Below are positions 34,369-43,151 of a stretch of 64,000 nt of DNA, piece by piece. Each line of letters starts with the position of its first letter. The first letter of the stretch is position 1. The notes beneath the pieces were generated by a model that was not told where the DNA came from, did not search any database, and worked only from the letters and a program-made list of their open reading frames with translations. The translations under genes and the position numbers were made by a program. This DNA is from Natranaeroarchaeum sp042663585 (GTDB lineage Archaea; Halobacteriota; Halobacteria; Halobacteriales; Natronoarchaeaceae), in assembly GCF_042663585.1 (NCBI RefSeq), contig NZ_JBHTAN010000002.1:1-64000 (forward strand), written 5' to 3'.

Positions 34369-34722
34369 TTACTCTGGGGCGTACTCTTCGTGGATTCGAT
34401 CCATTCGTGCCGCCATCACGAAGTCGGTTTTGTGGAGGCCGTCGATCTTGTGCGTCCACATCTCGATTTTTACCTCTCCCCACTGGAGGTGGATATCTGG
34501 ATGATGCTATTCTTCCTCGGCGAGTTCGCCGACTTCGTAGGTAAACTCGAGTGCGTCACGAAAATCGTCGAACTCGTAGGTCCCTTTGAGGTGGTGTTCG
34601 TCTACTACTTCCCACACGTCTTCGTCGAGTTCGGCAAGGTACTCCGAGTATTCAGCCTCGGTGAGCGGCTTATCCTCTGACGTACACGCTTCACACGCTT
34701 CGTCTGCCAGTGCCGATGCCAT
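34369..34722 (-). pseudogene. Pterin-4a-carbinolamine dehydratase-like gene with internal amber codon
   Basis: From ATG 34722 the frame encodes ACTSEDKPLTEAEYSEYL... to GELAEEE, then TAG at 34509-34507. The same frame continues as HHPDIHLQWGEVKIEMWTHKIDGLHKTDF...EEYAPE with a stop at 34369-34371. HHPD is the catalytic signature of the family, and the stop sits where orthologues usually have Trp (TGG to TAG). The amber codon is therefore a single-base change in an otherwise intact 117-codon gene. Either the gene recently died, or the TAG is read through. The pre-stop part alone (71 aa) lacks the active site. Confidence 0.82.
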
Positions 34723-34970
34723 ATCTCCGTTTACACTCGCCTCCTGTTTGTACTTTGGTCGTCGTCGGAAGGGTTGACGATGCCAGGACTTACACTTCGA
34801 TGACGGGGAGTAGGAACGGTAGCTATTCTGATCCCTCAAGGAAGTATGCTTTTCTTGATTCAGTAAAACAAGACGTATTGTCCGATTCGGCTGAACGATC
34901 TACTAACGCGTTTCCCGGAACGTCTCCTCCAGTAATGATTTGTCTACGGCCGGTTCACCTTCTATGCTGA

Positions 34971-35144
34971 ATGGCTGTGTTTCAGAACATCCGGCGTGTC
35001 CTCGGACTCAGTGAGTCGTCTGCTACAACACATCATTACTGTTGTACTGAATGTAACACGGAATTTGAGTCTCAGACTGCTCCCCAGCGCATTCAGTGTC
35101 CAGAATGCCTTACAACAAAAGTTACAGAACTTGATAACCACTGA
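34971..35144 (+). CDS. Small zinc-ribbon protein, 57 aa
   Basis: ATG 34971 opens a 57-codon frame. A short amphipathic helix (FQNIRRVLGLSE) is followed by CCTEC and CPEC knuckles separated by about 17 residues. Many small haloarchaeal zinc proteins have this layout. Function unknown. It stands alone between the broken dehydratase gene and gfcR. Confidence 0.55.
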   Translation: MAVFQNIRRVLGLSESSATTHHYCCTECNTEFESQTAPQRIQCPECLTTKVTELDNH

Positions 35145-35266
35145 CTGTCTCTTTCGAATCCATCTTGTTCCAGCAAACGGTATCCTGTTGCGGGCTTAAA
35201 ATCGACATACAGTTCAGGCCGCAACGAATTGAGTCGGGGGTTCGTTGGTAGCCCGTAGACTAGTGA

Positions 35267-35896
35267 TTATGCATTAACGGATAGAACATCAATGAGGGAA
35301 TATATTGGAACACCATCGATATCCTCGACTCCCTGTTTATCGATCAGTACAGCTGCAGCGACTGGGTTTCCCCCTGTATCGGTTATCGCCTCAATAGTTT
35401 CGCGTAACGTCGTTCCACTAGTAATCGTGTCATCAACGATATGGCAATCGTATCCATGGACACTGGAAAAATTCCGCGAGAAACTACCCTCGAGACCCTC
35501 GATATCACCGTTCTCCCATTGATGTTTGCGTGGCGTGTACGTAGCGAGACCAGTGTCGAGTGTTTGGGCCACGACGGTTGCGAGCGGTGTCCCGGCTTTC
35601 TCAATACCGACCGTGAGTGCTGGTTCTTGATGTTGGTTTGGGAGCATATTAGCCATCGCGTTTCCAATATGCGTTAACCGTGTGCTATCACGCCCGATGG
35701 CATTCCAATCTACATGAATATCGTGAGGTTTCTTTGTGTCTACCGATTGAGTATCTCGGGTCGTCGATTTACTCCGTTCGACCAACCAGCTGGCAGTTTC
35801 ACGAGAGACGTTCAGCTCGTCTGCGATTTCGCCCTTTGACACCCCTCGATTGGCTAAGGAAGCAGCATCCGAAATGAGATCATCAACATTCTTCAT
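35267..35896 (-). CDS. gfcR: GfcR-type transcription regulator with phosphoribosyltransferase fold
   Basis: 209 aa. An N-terminal helix-turn-helix (about 1-45, GVSKGEIADELNVSRETASWL) is joined to an orotate-phosphoribosyltransferase-like domain with the PRPP loop IVDDTITSGTTL at about residue 150. In Haloferax volcanii GfcR activates sugar catabolic genes of the semi-phosphorylative Entner-Doudoroff route. Here the gene sits 76 bp downstream of a gluconate/galactonate-type dehydratase gene in the same orientation, which supports the same role. Complete. Confidence 0.87.
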   Translation of the reverse strand: MKNVDDLISDAASLANRGVSKGEIADELNVSRETASWLVERSKSTTRDTQSVDTKKPHDIHVDWNAIGRDSTRLTHIGNAMANMLPNQHQEPALTVGIEKAGTPLATVVAQTLDTGLATYTPRKHQWENGDIEGLEGSFSRNFSSVHGYDCHIVDDTITSGTTLRETIEAITDTGGNPVAAAVLIDKQGVEDIDGVPIYSLIDVLSVNA

Positions 35897-35971
35897 CTGT
35901 CTCGAACTTGGAGTGGTACGTTTTACGTGTGTCGGCCTGGCTGCTCGTCCTAAAAGGTACAGTGTGAAGGA

Positions 35972-37123
35972 CTATGGACGTTTGAGTGCTCCTTCCTTGT
36001 CGAAGAGGCTGTGACTATCCTTTGGCTCTCCGGGATACTCACGAGCCGCGTCCGGATGGAATGTGACACCGAGTCCCGGTTCATCTGGCACCTCGATAAC
36101 TCCATCTTCCACGGTGTACTCGTGTTCGATGATTTCGTCACCCCACTCGACGTCTCGACTCATATGTTCGAGGACTTCAAGATTTTCGAGTCCGGCACAC
36201 AGATGGACTGACGCAGCCGTACTGACACCGGCGTTCGGGTTGTGCGGTGCGATCGTCATGTATCGAGCGTCCGCCATCGCTGCGGCGTGCTGGACTTCTC
36301 GGAGGCTTCCGTAGTTCGTCACGTCCGGCTGGATGATGTCGCAGGCCTGCTTCCGGACGAGATCTTCCATCGTCTCGTTATTGTAGATGCGCTCGCCGGT
36401 GGCGACGGGCATATTGACGTGCTGGGTTACGTCAGCCATCACTTCACGGTCTTCGAGTTCGACCGGCTCTTCGAGGAACATGATGTCGTACTCTTCGAGC
36501 GCGTCTGCGACCTCGATTGCTCCCCGGCGGGTAAACCGACCGTGACAGTCGAGGGCGATACCGATATCCCACCCGACGGCGTCTCGAACGGCGTCGAGGA
36601 GGTCGGCGACTTCGTTGAGCTGCGCATCGGTCAAAGAGTGTTCGTAGTGGGCGAACGGGTCACACTTCAGTGCTGGATATCCTTGTTCGTCGACCGCCTT
36701 CTCGGCATGATGGGCGTAGTTCTCTGGCGTGCGGTCGCCGATGTGCCAGCCGTTTGCGTAGACGGGGATCTCGTCGTGAACCTTGCCGCCAAGAAGTTTC
36801 CAGACCGGTTCGCCGTAGTGCTTGCCGGCGATATCCCAGAGTGCGATGTCGATTGCCGCAGCGACCGCGTTGATGAGCTTCCCGGCTCGCCACGCGAAGG
36901 GATAGCGCCGGAGCTTTCGATTGATTTGTTTCCGATTCAGCGGGTCCTCGCCGATCACGTAGTGCTTGTGTGCTTCTGCGGTGGCTTCGAGGGCTGCGGT
37001 CAGTCCTTCACCACTTAGTGCCTCACCGACACCGGTGATACCTTCGTCTGTCTTGATCTGGACAAAGAACCAGTTCCGCCAGTCGGCGTCGACGACGAAC
37101 GTCTCGACGTCAGTTACTCGCAT
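35972..37123 (-). CDS. gad: Enolase-superfamily sugar-acid dehydratase (gluconate/galactonate type)
   Basis: 383 aa from ATG 37123; an upstream Met in the frame at 37171 is unlikely. It has the N-terminal capping domain followed by the barrel: ALKCDPF (catalytic Lys region), ALDCHGRFT (metal Asp), FLEEPVE (metal Glu), ATGERIYNNE (metal Glu) and PHNPNAGVS (catalytic His). The gluconate dehydratase of the haloarchaeal Entner-Doudoroff route belongs here. Galactonate or other sugar acids are also possible substrates. The adjacent gfcR and the 6-phosphogluconate dehydrogenase gene later in the window fit a sugar-oxidation context. Confidence 0.85.
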   Translation of the reverse strand: MRVTDVETFVVDADWRNWFFVQIKTDEGITGVGEALSGEGLTAALEATAEAHKHYVIGEDPLNRKQINRKLRRYPFAWRAGKLINAVAAAIDIALWDIAGKHYGEPVWKLLGGKVHDEIPVYANGWHIGDRTPENYAHHAEKAVDEQGYPALKCDPFAHYEHSLTDAQLNEVADLLDAVRDAVGWDIGIALDCHGRFTRRGAIEVADALEEYDIMFLEEPVELEDREVMADVTQHVNMPVATGERIYNNETMEDLVRKQACDIIQPDVTNYGSLREVQHAAAMADARYMTIAPHNPNAGVSTAASVHLCAGLENLEVLEHMSRDVEWGDEIIEHEYTVEDGVIEVPDEPGLGVTFHPDAAREYPGEPKDSHSLFDKEGALKRP

Positions 37124-37258
37124 AGGGATACTTTCTGAAGGATTGAAAAAGCCGTTCCGACTTCGATACAATCAGAAGAAATCTGCTGGAATCGCCGGAC
37201 AGGAATTTCACGGTGATTTTATATCGGGAGCAGTTTCGTTCAGATAGGTGCGCTCCCT

Positions 37259-37498
37259 GTGAGTTCCGGGACCGGTTTGATTCCCCTCGTCGTGACCATC
37301 TTAGGGCTGGGTGTCGCAGCCCAGGTGTTAGCCGACCGGCTGGAGATCCCGAGCGTGCTCTTTCTTATTCTCGCTGGAATTCTCGTCGGTCCTGAGGGTC
37401 TCGATGTTGTTGGCCTCGAAGCCTTTGGTGGCCCCGAACCCCTCTCGGCCATCGTCGGTCTCTCGGTCGCGATCATCATTTTCGAGGGCGCAGATTGA
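37259..37498 (+). pseudogene. Truncated NhaP-type cation/proton antiporter
   Basis: A GTG-started frame encodes about two membrane spans of a CPA1 antiporter (LIPLVVTILGLGVAAQVLADRLEIPSVLFLILAG, then LSAIVGLSVAIIIFEGAD) and stops. Complete antiporters continue FEGG and have ten or more further spans, so only the first fifth remains. The following 130 bases show no continuation. A stable truncated protein is improbable. Confidence 0.78.
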
Positions 37499-37628
37499 AT
37501 GGTGCCATCCCGAACTCCACGGATGAGCGAGCGGGGACAGAGTATCGGGGGCCAGCGATGTACGTCTACTCTGATTCGACTTCGGTTTCGGAACCCGTTT
37601 TGCGATGTCGACGAAATCCTGACTTGAT

Positions 37629-38870
37629 ATGGCTGTGACGAACGACGAGTTGCAGTTTTCCTCGCTCTACCTCACTCGATTCGCCACCAGTTTCGGGTTC
37701 ATGACAGTCCTGACGCTTCTGCCGGACTACATCGATGCGCTCGGGGCAACCGGCGTGACGATCGGCCTCTTCATCACCGCGCTTGAACTCGCCCGGACGG
37801 TTGGTATCGTTCCACTCGGCTGGGCGGGTGATCGGTATAGCAAGCGGCTGCTCCTCGTTGGGGCGCTGATCGTGAGTGCCGTGGCATATCTGGCGCTCGC
37901 CCGCGTCACGACCATCTCTGGATTCCTCGCGGCACGGTTTCTCCAGGGATTCGGTCTCACAGGTACAGGACTGTTGGGGCTCGCCCTCGTTGGAGAACTC
38001 GCCCCGAACGACGGCCGTGCGAATCTCATCGGTAAGTACAACGCCTTTCGGATGGCCGCGGGTATCGCGGGGACGATCGGTTCCGGTATTCTCTTCGCAC
38101 TCACCGGATTTGATATCCTATTTGGCATGTTGACGGTCCTCTTGGTTGTCGCCGCTGTGAGTATCTGGCTGTTCGTCGACAGTGATGAGACCACGATTAC
38201 CGGCTTCGCATTCACCGATCTCGCAGTGAATCGCCGGATCGTGACGCTCACCAGCTTTCGCGCTCAGTATGCCGTCGCTGTCTCCCTCGTTCGCAAGTGG
38301 GTGCCCATTTTCGTCGGCGTGTCGGCTGCCCAAGGCGGGCTCGCGTACGGTACTGTCGTTGTCGGTGCAGTCCTCGCAACCGAGAAGGTGACGAACATGG
38401 TCTGTCAGCCGATCACAGGTCGGTTCTCGGACCGGCAGGGTCGAGCGCTGTTCGTCTTCGCCGGTGGCGGCGCCTACGGGCTGATCGCACTCGCGTTCCC
38501 GTTCGCGTCGACGTTCGATGGACTTCTCACGTTCTCCGTCCCGATGGCAGGAGAGATCACTGGTGCCGTCGTCGTAGTCCTGATTCTGAATGGATTGCTC
38601 GGTATCGCAGACGCATTCCGGGAACCTGCGAGTATGGCCCTATTCGCGGACGAGGGGAAAGGCGAGGGCATTACGAGTAGCTTCGGCGTTCGCTCACTGG
38701 TCTGGAAACCCGGAAGCGTCCTCGCCCCGCTCGCCGGTGGGTGGGTGATGGGTCAGTTTGGCATCGAGTGGGTGTTCTTCGTCGGCGGATTCGCCGCGCT
38801 ATCGGGCGTCGCAACGTTCCTCGGAATTCTCTCGTGGGAACACGGGTCACGCGCCCTTCGTCAGTGGTGA
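37629..38870 (+). CDS. Major facilitator superfamily transporter
   Basis: 413-aa integral membrane protein with about twelve hydrophobic helices. Typical MFS signatures are GWAGDRYSKR between helices 2 and 3 and GRFSDRQGRA between helices 8 and 9. Residues 50-70 and 210-230 lie in loops as expected. The C-terminus is short and cytoplasmic. The neighbours are a dead antiporter gene and a PEBP gene, so context gives no clue to substrate. Drug or metabolite efflux is a common role for this subgroup. Complete. Confidence 0.85.
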   Translation: MAVTNDELQFSSLYLTRFATSFGFMTVLTLLPDYIDALGATGVTIGLFITALELARTVGIVPLGWAGDRYSKRLLLVGALIVSAVAYLALARVTTISGFLAARFLQGFGLTGTGLLGLALVGELAPNDGRANLIGKYNAFRMAAGIAGTIGSGILFALTGFDILFGMLTVLLVVAAVSIWLFVDSDETTITGFAFTDLAVNRRIVTLTSFRAQYAVAVSLVRKWVPIFVGVSAAQGGLAYGTVVVGAVLATEKVTNMVCQPITGRFSDRQGRALFVFAGGGAYGLIALAFPFASTFDGLLTFSVPMAGEITGAVVVVLILNGLLGIADAFREPASMALFADEGKGEGITSSFGVRSLVWKPGSVLAPLAGGWVMGQFGIEWVFFVGGFAALSGVATFLGILSWEHGSRALRQW

Positions 38871-38988
38871 GTGGCCATTCTGAAAACCAAGCTCTGTCTC
38901 AATCCTGAACTATTAAGAGACCATCACATTACCATCTATTTGAGGGGTGACTGCCCTGTCTGTCGCCCACTACGGAGGTCGATAGGAT

Positions 38989-39501
38989 ATGTCAACACCA
39001 CTCCACGGAGATATCGAGCAGCAAGACGATCTTCAACTGACGAGTTTTGCCTTCGATGACGGCGAACCGATGCCTGATTCGACCGGCTACGTCAACGAGA
39101 ACGCCAATCCACAGCTCGATATTAGCGGCGTTCCGGCTGAGGCTGAAGCCCTGGTGTTAGTGCTTGACGACCCCGATGCACAGCCCGTCGCCGGCCACAC
39201 GTGGGACCACTGGTTGGCCTGGGACATCGACCCCAATATCGGAACGATTCCGGAGGATTGGGACGCTGTTCGCGCTGTCGAGGGTTACAACGACTACGTC
39301 GAACAGGGATACGGTGGACCCTCGCCGCCGGAGGGAAGTCACGACTACCGGTTCAAGCTCCTCGCGCTCGATTCTGAACTTGAGATGCCCGAGGAGACGC
39401 GGAAAGCACGGCTGGGGTCGGCGATCGCGATGGAGGCTGAGATTCTCGCAGCGACGCAGCTCGTCGGCACCTACGAGGCGTCTCAGGGAACCGCCTTTTG
39501 A
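38989..39501 (+). CDS. YbhB/YbcL-type PEBP-family protein 2
   Basis: 170 aa, same fold as the gene at 31560: NENANPQLDISGVP, LDDPDA, WDHWLAWDIDP, YGGPSPPEG and YRFKLLALD. It has an N-terminal extension of about 15 residues. The pocket residues are conserved, so both paralogues may bind ligand. No signal peptide. Second copy of the family within 8 kb. Confidence 0.88.
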   Translation: MSTPLHGDIEQQDDLQLTSFAFDDGEPMPDSTGYVNENANPQLDISGVPAEAEALVLVLDDPDAQPVAGHTWDHWLAWDIDPNIGTIPEDWDAVRAVEGYNDYVEQGYGGPSPPEGSHDYRFKLLALDSELEMPEETRKARLGSAIAMEAEILAATQLVGTYEASQGTAF

Positions 39502-39525
39502 GGATCGGTCCCAGTATCGGGGCGC

Positions 39526-39768
39526 TTATTCCGTCCAGTGAAGCTCGTATTCGAGCTCGTATCGTTGTTCTCCGGTTTCCGAGTCGGTGAGACGTTCGAG
39601 CTCGACTTCGAACGTCGGTTCCTCGGGAACAGTGACAGTCTCTGATTGATCCGTACTCTCTAGCTGGACTGTCCCTGCTTCGATCTGCTCGGCAGCAGCG
39701 ACGAGCGTTTCGGCGATCTCCGACCGGGAGCGCGATTCTTCAGTCTTGAAGAGTACTTCTTCGGGCAT
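39526..39768 (-). CDS. Amphi-Trp domain protein, 80 aa
   Basis: Small acidic protein covering exactly one amphi-Trp domain: MPEEVLFKTEESRSRSEIAETL at the start, a hydrophobic beta centre (VTVPEEPTFEVELERL) and a terminal YELEYELHW. The domain is common in haloarchaea, with an unknown role. It is convergent with the second PEBP gene (24 bp apart). Confidence 0.83.
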   Translation of the reverse strand: MPEEVLFKTEESRSRSEIAETLVAAAEQIEAGTVQLESTDQSETVTVPEEPTFEVELERLTDSETGEQRYELEYELHWTE

Positions 39769-39918
39769 CAGTTAGCTCTACGGCCCCTAGCCTAATATGG
39801 TATGTCCCTCGTTCTCATACTCAGAGATCGTACTCCAGAGAATTGTCTCGGCTGGAGTTTTCTGAGCTCTGGCTGTTTGTCCTGCACATCTTAGTGCCCC
39901 GTTATTGAACCAGTCCGT

Positions 39919-40311
39919 ATGGTCGATGTACGGGCACTGACGGTCGACGCTGTAATCGTAATCGATGGAGAAGTTGTCCTTCTCGAACGAAATCATCCAC
40001 CGTTCGAAGGATCGTGGGTCCTTCCCGGTGGACTCGTCGAACCGGATGAAACTACACGGGAAGCGTGTATCCGAGAAACGAAGGAGGAAGTCGGTCTCGA
40101 CGTAACTATTGACGGGTTCGTCGGCCTCTACGATGATCCCGACCGAGACGAGCGCGGAAACGTGAGTGCAGCGTATCGATGTACGCCTCGTGGTGACCAA
40201 ACACCGACGCCTCGTGAAGAAGCCGCGCAAGTGGAGACGTTCGATCCGGAGAATCTGCCCGAGATGGGATTCGATCACGAACAGATCGTCACTGACGCGT
40301 TGCGTGAGTGA
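39919..40311 (+). CDS. Nudix hydrolase
   Basis: 130 aa. The Nudix box starts at GGLVEPDE (about residue 40) and runs to EEVGL, with the REtKEE metal-binding glutamates in place. Residues before and after fit a MutT/ADP-ribose pyrophosphatase-like fold. The substrate cannot be told from the sequence. NAD-related genes and macro-domain genes nearby make ADP-ribose or NADH conceivable, but that is speculation. Complete. Confidence 0.88.
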   Translation: MVDVRALTVDAVIVIDGEVVLLERNHPPFEGSWVLPGGLVEPDETTREACIRETKEEVGLDVTIDGFVGLYDDPDRDERGNVSAAYRCTPRGDQTPTPREEAAQVETFDPENLPEMGFDHEQIVTDALRE

Positions 40312-40364
40312 CCGGTGTGTTGCCGGCGTATCGTTCTTCGTAGTAGCTCTCGAAGACGCATATA

Positions 40365-41284
40365 TGGACTCCCTCGAGGCGCTGTTCGACTTCGACTCCG
40401 CACTCGTGTTCGGTATCGGTGGGAGCGGCGATATCGTCGGGAGTCTTCCGACCGCTCGGTTACTGGAACAGCACGGACTCGATGTCCTCCTCGGCGGTAT
40501 CGCGTGGGAACCCGTGCCGAAGGATACCCGTCCTGGTCCGCGGTCCTTCGACGAGATCGGTGGTCTCGACCGTCTCAGCGAGACAGTCGGGCTCGCGAGC
40601 GCTGAGACGTGAACGCAGGACGGGCTCGAATTCACGGAGACGCTCGTCGCTCGCCACTACGATACCGACACGGCACTCATCGACATTTCGCACGGTGTCG
40701 ATGCCGTCCGCCGGGGAATCGATGCGGCTGCCCGGCAGCTGGACATCGACCTCGTCGTCGGTGTCGACGCGGGTGTGACGTCCTCGCGAGGGGAGACGAA
40801 CCAGGCCTTCGGAGTCCGGTGACGGACGTATCGGACTGGTCGCCCTCGACGACCTTGAGACAGCCGATTGTCTCGGCGTCTTTGGGTACGGGAGCGACGG
40901 TGAACTCACACTCGACGAACTCGAAGTGCGATTCGAGGCGATTGCCAGCCGCGATGGCCTGCTGGACGCGTGGGGGTTGACACCCCATGTGCGAAATGAA
41001 CTCGAAGACGTGCTCGCTCACGTCGAGACTGAGGCGAGCGGAGTTCCCATCGAGGCGGCTTGAGGGAATTTTGGGCTGCGGCAGATTCGGGACGGCGAGG
41101 TTGCGGTTCAACTGACTCCGACGAGTCCTGTCACGTTATACTTCGATCCAGCACCCGTGGCGACATCGTCCCGTATCGCGGCTTGCGTTCGAGGGACGGA
41201 CTGAACGAGGCGACGACAGCACTCAACGAGATGGGACTCCAGACGGAATTCGAGACGGAACGCCAGCGGCTTACCAACTCCTGA
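40365..41284 (+). pseudogene. Decayed DUF1152-family gene
   Basis: The beginning (MDSLEALFDFDSALVFGIGGSGDIVG) and later parts (LIDISHGVDAVRRGIDAAARQL; GLVALDDLETADCLGVFGYG; LTPTSPVTLYFDPAPVATSS) match the roughly 310-aa DUF1152 proteins of haloarchaea. They lie in different frames: there is a stop after LASAET at 40612, a shift near 40790-40830 and an in-frame TGA near 41060. The total length is right, so only small lesions have killed it. Confidence 0.8.
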
Positions 41285-41299
41285 CTCACACGGCGGAAC

Positions 41300-42091
41300 T
41301 CAGCTATCTGGAACCAGCGGCTCAAGTATCTCGACGGATTCGTCAGCCTGGCGAATCTCGATCGGTTCGCCAACGGTCAGTTCGTACGTCTCTTCAGCGT
41401 TGTCTCGTGTGAGGACCGCGCTGGAGGCGTGCTCGGATTCCAGCATTTCGACCTCGACGACGGCGTCCGCCGAGAGCACTAGATAGTCCGGCGTCTCGAC
41501 TGGCGTGTGGACGTTGTTGAATGCGACGCCGAGCCCCTCAGAGAACGTTCCGTTAGTGATCGACTGATAGTAGGCTGTCGATCCAAATGGCGTCGCTACG
41601 AGTACCCCATCACCGACGATTCGATCGAATTCATAGTAATCGCCTCCGTCTTGAATCCGCATCGTGAGCACTGCTGCGAGAGTCGGCGACGAATGGTGGA
41701 CACTCACCTCGTTTATTGCGGTGAATTCTCCGCGGAGTTGTGTCCCGTCGTGGTAGGCGGCAATCTTGCGGTGCTCTCTGATTGTGTACGTATCTTCGTT
41801 GGTTTCCGATTCGAGCCTATCGAGCGTCTCTACCAGCTGGTCACTATCGAGCTGTGTCTTGAACCCTTTCGAGTCGCCTGTTCGCACCGGCAGGATCGTC
41901 GGATCGGAACAAGCCCTTGTAGCGTAGAGAATCGTCCCATCGCCACCGAGCGTAATAATGATCGCGTCGGGGTCGTACTCCTCGACGACATCGAATCCCT
42001 GTTCTTCGAGTGTTGTCTCCCACTCCTCCTGGTGGGTCTCGTCATTCGAGATCACGTAATAGCGCACGGTAGTCCTCTTGTTCTTACGCAA
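41300..42091 (-). CDS. NAD kinase
   Basis: 263-aa ATP-NAD kinase, making NADP. It has the GGDGTILYA motif at about residue 49, FTAINEVSVHH, a GDGVLVATPFGSTAYYQS block and a C-terminal beta region. An in-frame GTG at codon 9 is a possible shorter start. It is the first of three NAD-related genes in the next 4 kb (with nicotinate phosphoribosyltransferase and nicotinamidase). An IS6 element has inserted 45 bp upstream of its start and may affect its promoter. Confidence 0.87.
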   Translation of the reverse strand: MRKNKRTTVRYYVISNDETHQEEWETTLEEQGFDVVEEYDPDAIIITLGGDGTILYATRACSDPTILPVRTGDSKGFKTQLDSDQLVETLDRLESETNEDTYTIREHRKIAAYHDGTQLRGEFTAINEVSVHHSSPTLAAVLTMRIQDGGDYYEFDRIVGDGVLVATPFGSTAYYQSITNGTFSEGLGVAFNNVHTPVETPDYLVLSADAVVEVEMLESEHASSAVLTRDNAEETYELTVGEPIEIRQADESVEILEPLVPDS

Positions 42092-42135
42092 CCGAGGTTT
42101 TGTAGGTGTCCGTTCGGTCGTTGCTGTGTCGAGAG

Positions 42136-42878
42136 GGCACTGTCTAGTTGAGGGATTGAGAAGTGAGCAGGCCGTAGCGAGAGGTGCTCATGTCACTCGC
42201 AGACCTGCTCAGAGAGACGTTGGAAATGGACAGTCAAGACGTTTGGGAGAATGAGCGCACCCCGACACCCGTCCGGTGGTTTGGGGTGCGTCTCCATACG
42301 GCGGGGCTGTCGATCAGGGAGATGGTCGCTATCTTAGAGCTGTTGGGTGTCGATCGCTCTCACGGTGCAGTCTGGAACTGGGTTCATAGGCTATCTGAAA
42401 CACAAAGCGACCCGCCGACGGCGTCGCCGTCGCGGGTCGCGGTCGATGAGAAACAGATCGAGGTTGACGGCGAGAAGAAGTGGTTGTACGCCGCTGTTGA
42501 CACTGAATCAAAGCTGCTTCTCGAAGTTGACTTGTTCAGCCGCCGCGGGACTGACCCCGCGGCGGCGTTCCTGCATCGGCTCACTCAGAAACACGATGTC
42601 GCCGATTCAGTGTTTCTCGTCGATGCTGGCGGCTATCTGACTGCCCTCTCACGTCACGATTTGAGCGGTCGGCTCGACTACCGAATCCGGAACCACATCG
42701 AAAAATGGTTCCAGACTGTGACCATGCGAATCGACCGCTTTCACTCCTTCTGGAGGGGCAGTCAATCCAGCGCGAAACAGTGGTTACGACGCTTCAGACA
42801 CCACTACAACCACGAGAGACCCAACCAAGCACTCGATGGACGAACGCCAGCTGAGGTCATCCAGAACTAGACAGTGCC
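42136..42878 (+). mobile_element. IS6-family insertion sequence
   Basis: Inverted ends GGCACTGTCTAGTT at 42136 and its complement ending at 42878. An exact 8-bp target duplication GTCGAGAG lies at 42128-42135 and 42879-42886. The 743-bp length and single transposase gene fit the ISH14/ISH15-like IS6 group. The clean duplication shows a simple insertion without later rearrangement. Confidence 0.95.
42190..42870 (+). CDS. IS6-family transposase
   Basis: 226 aa from ATG 42190. DDE catalytic positions are AVDEKQIEV (first Asp), FLVDAGGYL (second Asp) and the C-terminal RPNQALDGRTP region carrying the family signature after the last acid (NHERPN). The N-terminal winged part contains GAVWNWVHRL. 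Complete and probably active. It reads away from the NAD kinase gene, towards the small antitoxin-like gene. Confidence 0.9.
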   Translation: MSLADLLRETLEMDSQDVWENERTPTPVRWFGVRLHTAGLSIREMVAILELLGVDRSHGAVWNWVHRLSETQSDPPTASPSRVAVDEKQIEVDGEKKWLYAAVDTESKLLLEVDLFSRRGTDPAAAFLHRLTQKHDVADSVFLVDAGGYLTALSRHDLSGRLDYRIRNHIEKWFQTVTMRIDRFHSFWRGSQSSAKQWLRRFRHHYNHERPNQALDGRTPAEVIQN

Positions 42879-42915
42879 GTCGAGAGGGTTTTGTCGTATC
42901 CTCGACTATGGAGAG

Positions 42916-43059
42916 ATGATGCCCGACATCTCAGTCAATGAAGAAACAATCGAGCGACTCGACGCACTTCGCATCGAGGACGAAAGCTACGACGAGATCA
43001 TCAACGAACTCATCAACATCTACGAAACTGAGGAGCTGACGCTGTTTAAGACCGAATAA
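42916..43059 (+). CDS. VapB-type antitoxin-like small protein
   Basis: 47 aa from ATG 42916 (a second ATG follows at once). The sequence MPDISVNEETIERLDALRIEDESYDEIINELI has the beta strand then two helices of a ribbon-helix-helix antitoxin of the haloarchaeal VapB/DUF7557 kind. No PIN toxin gene follows, so it is an orphan. The IS6 element inserted 30 bp upstream may have removed its native promoter. Confidence 0.6.
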   Translation: MMPDISVNEETIERLDALRIEDESYDEIINELINIYETEELTLFKTE

Positions 43060-43151
43060 TCGTACTGCTGAGATTAAAATTAGTCCGTAGCCACTGATGG
43101 ACTCTCATAGTGGCGAAGTTACTCCTGGTTAGGGGCGATGTTGCTGATGCA

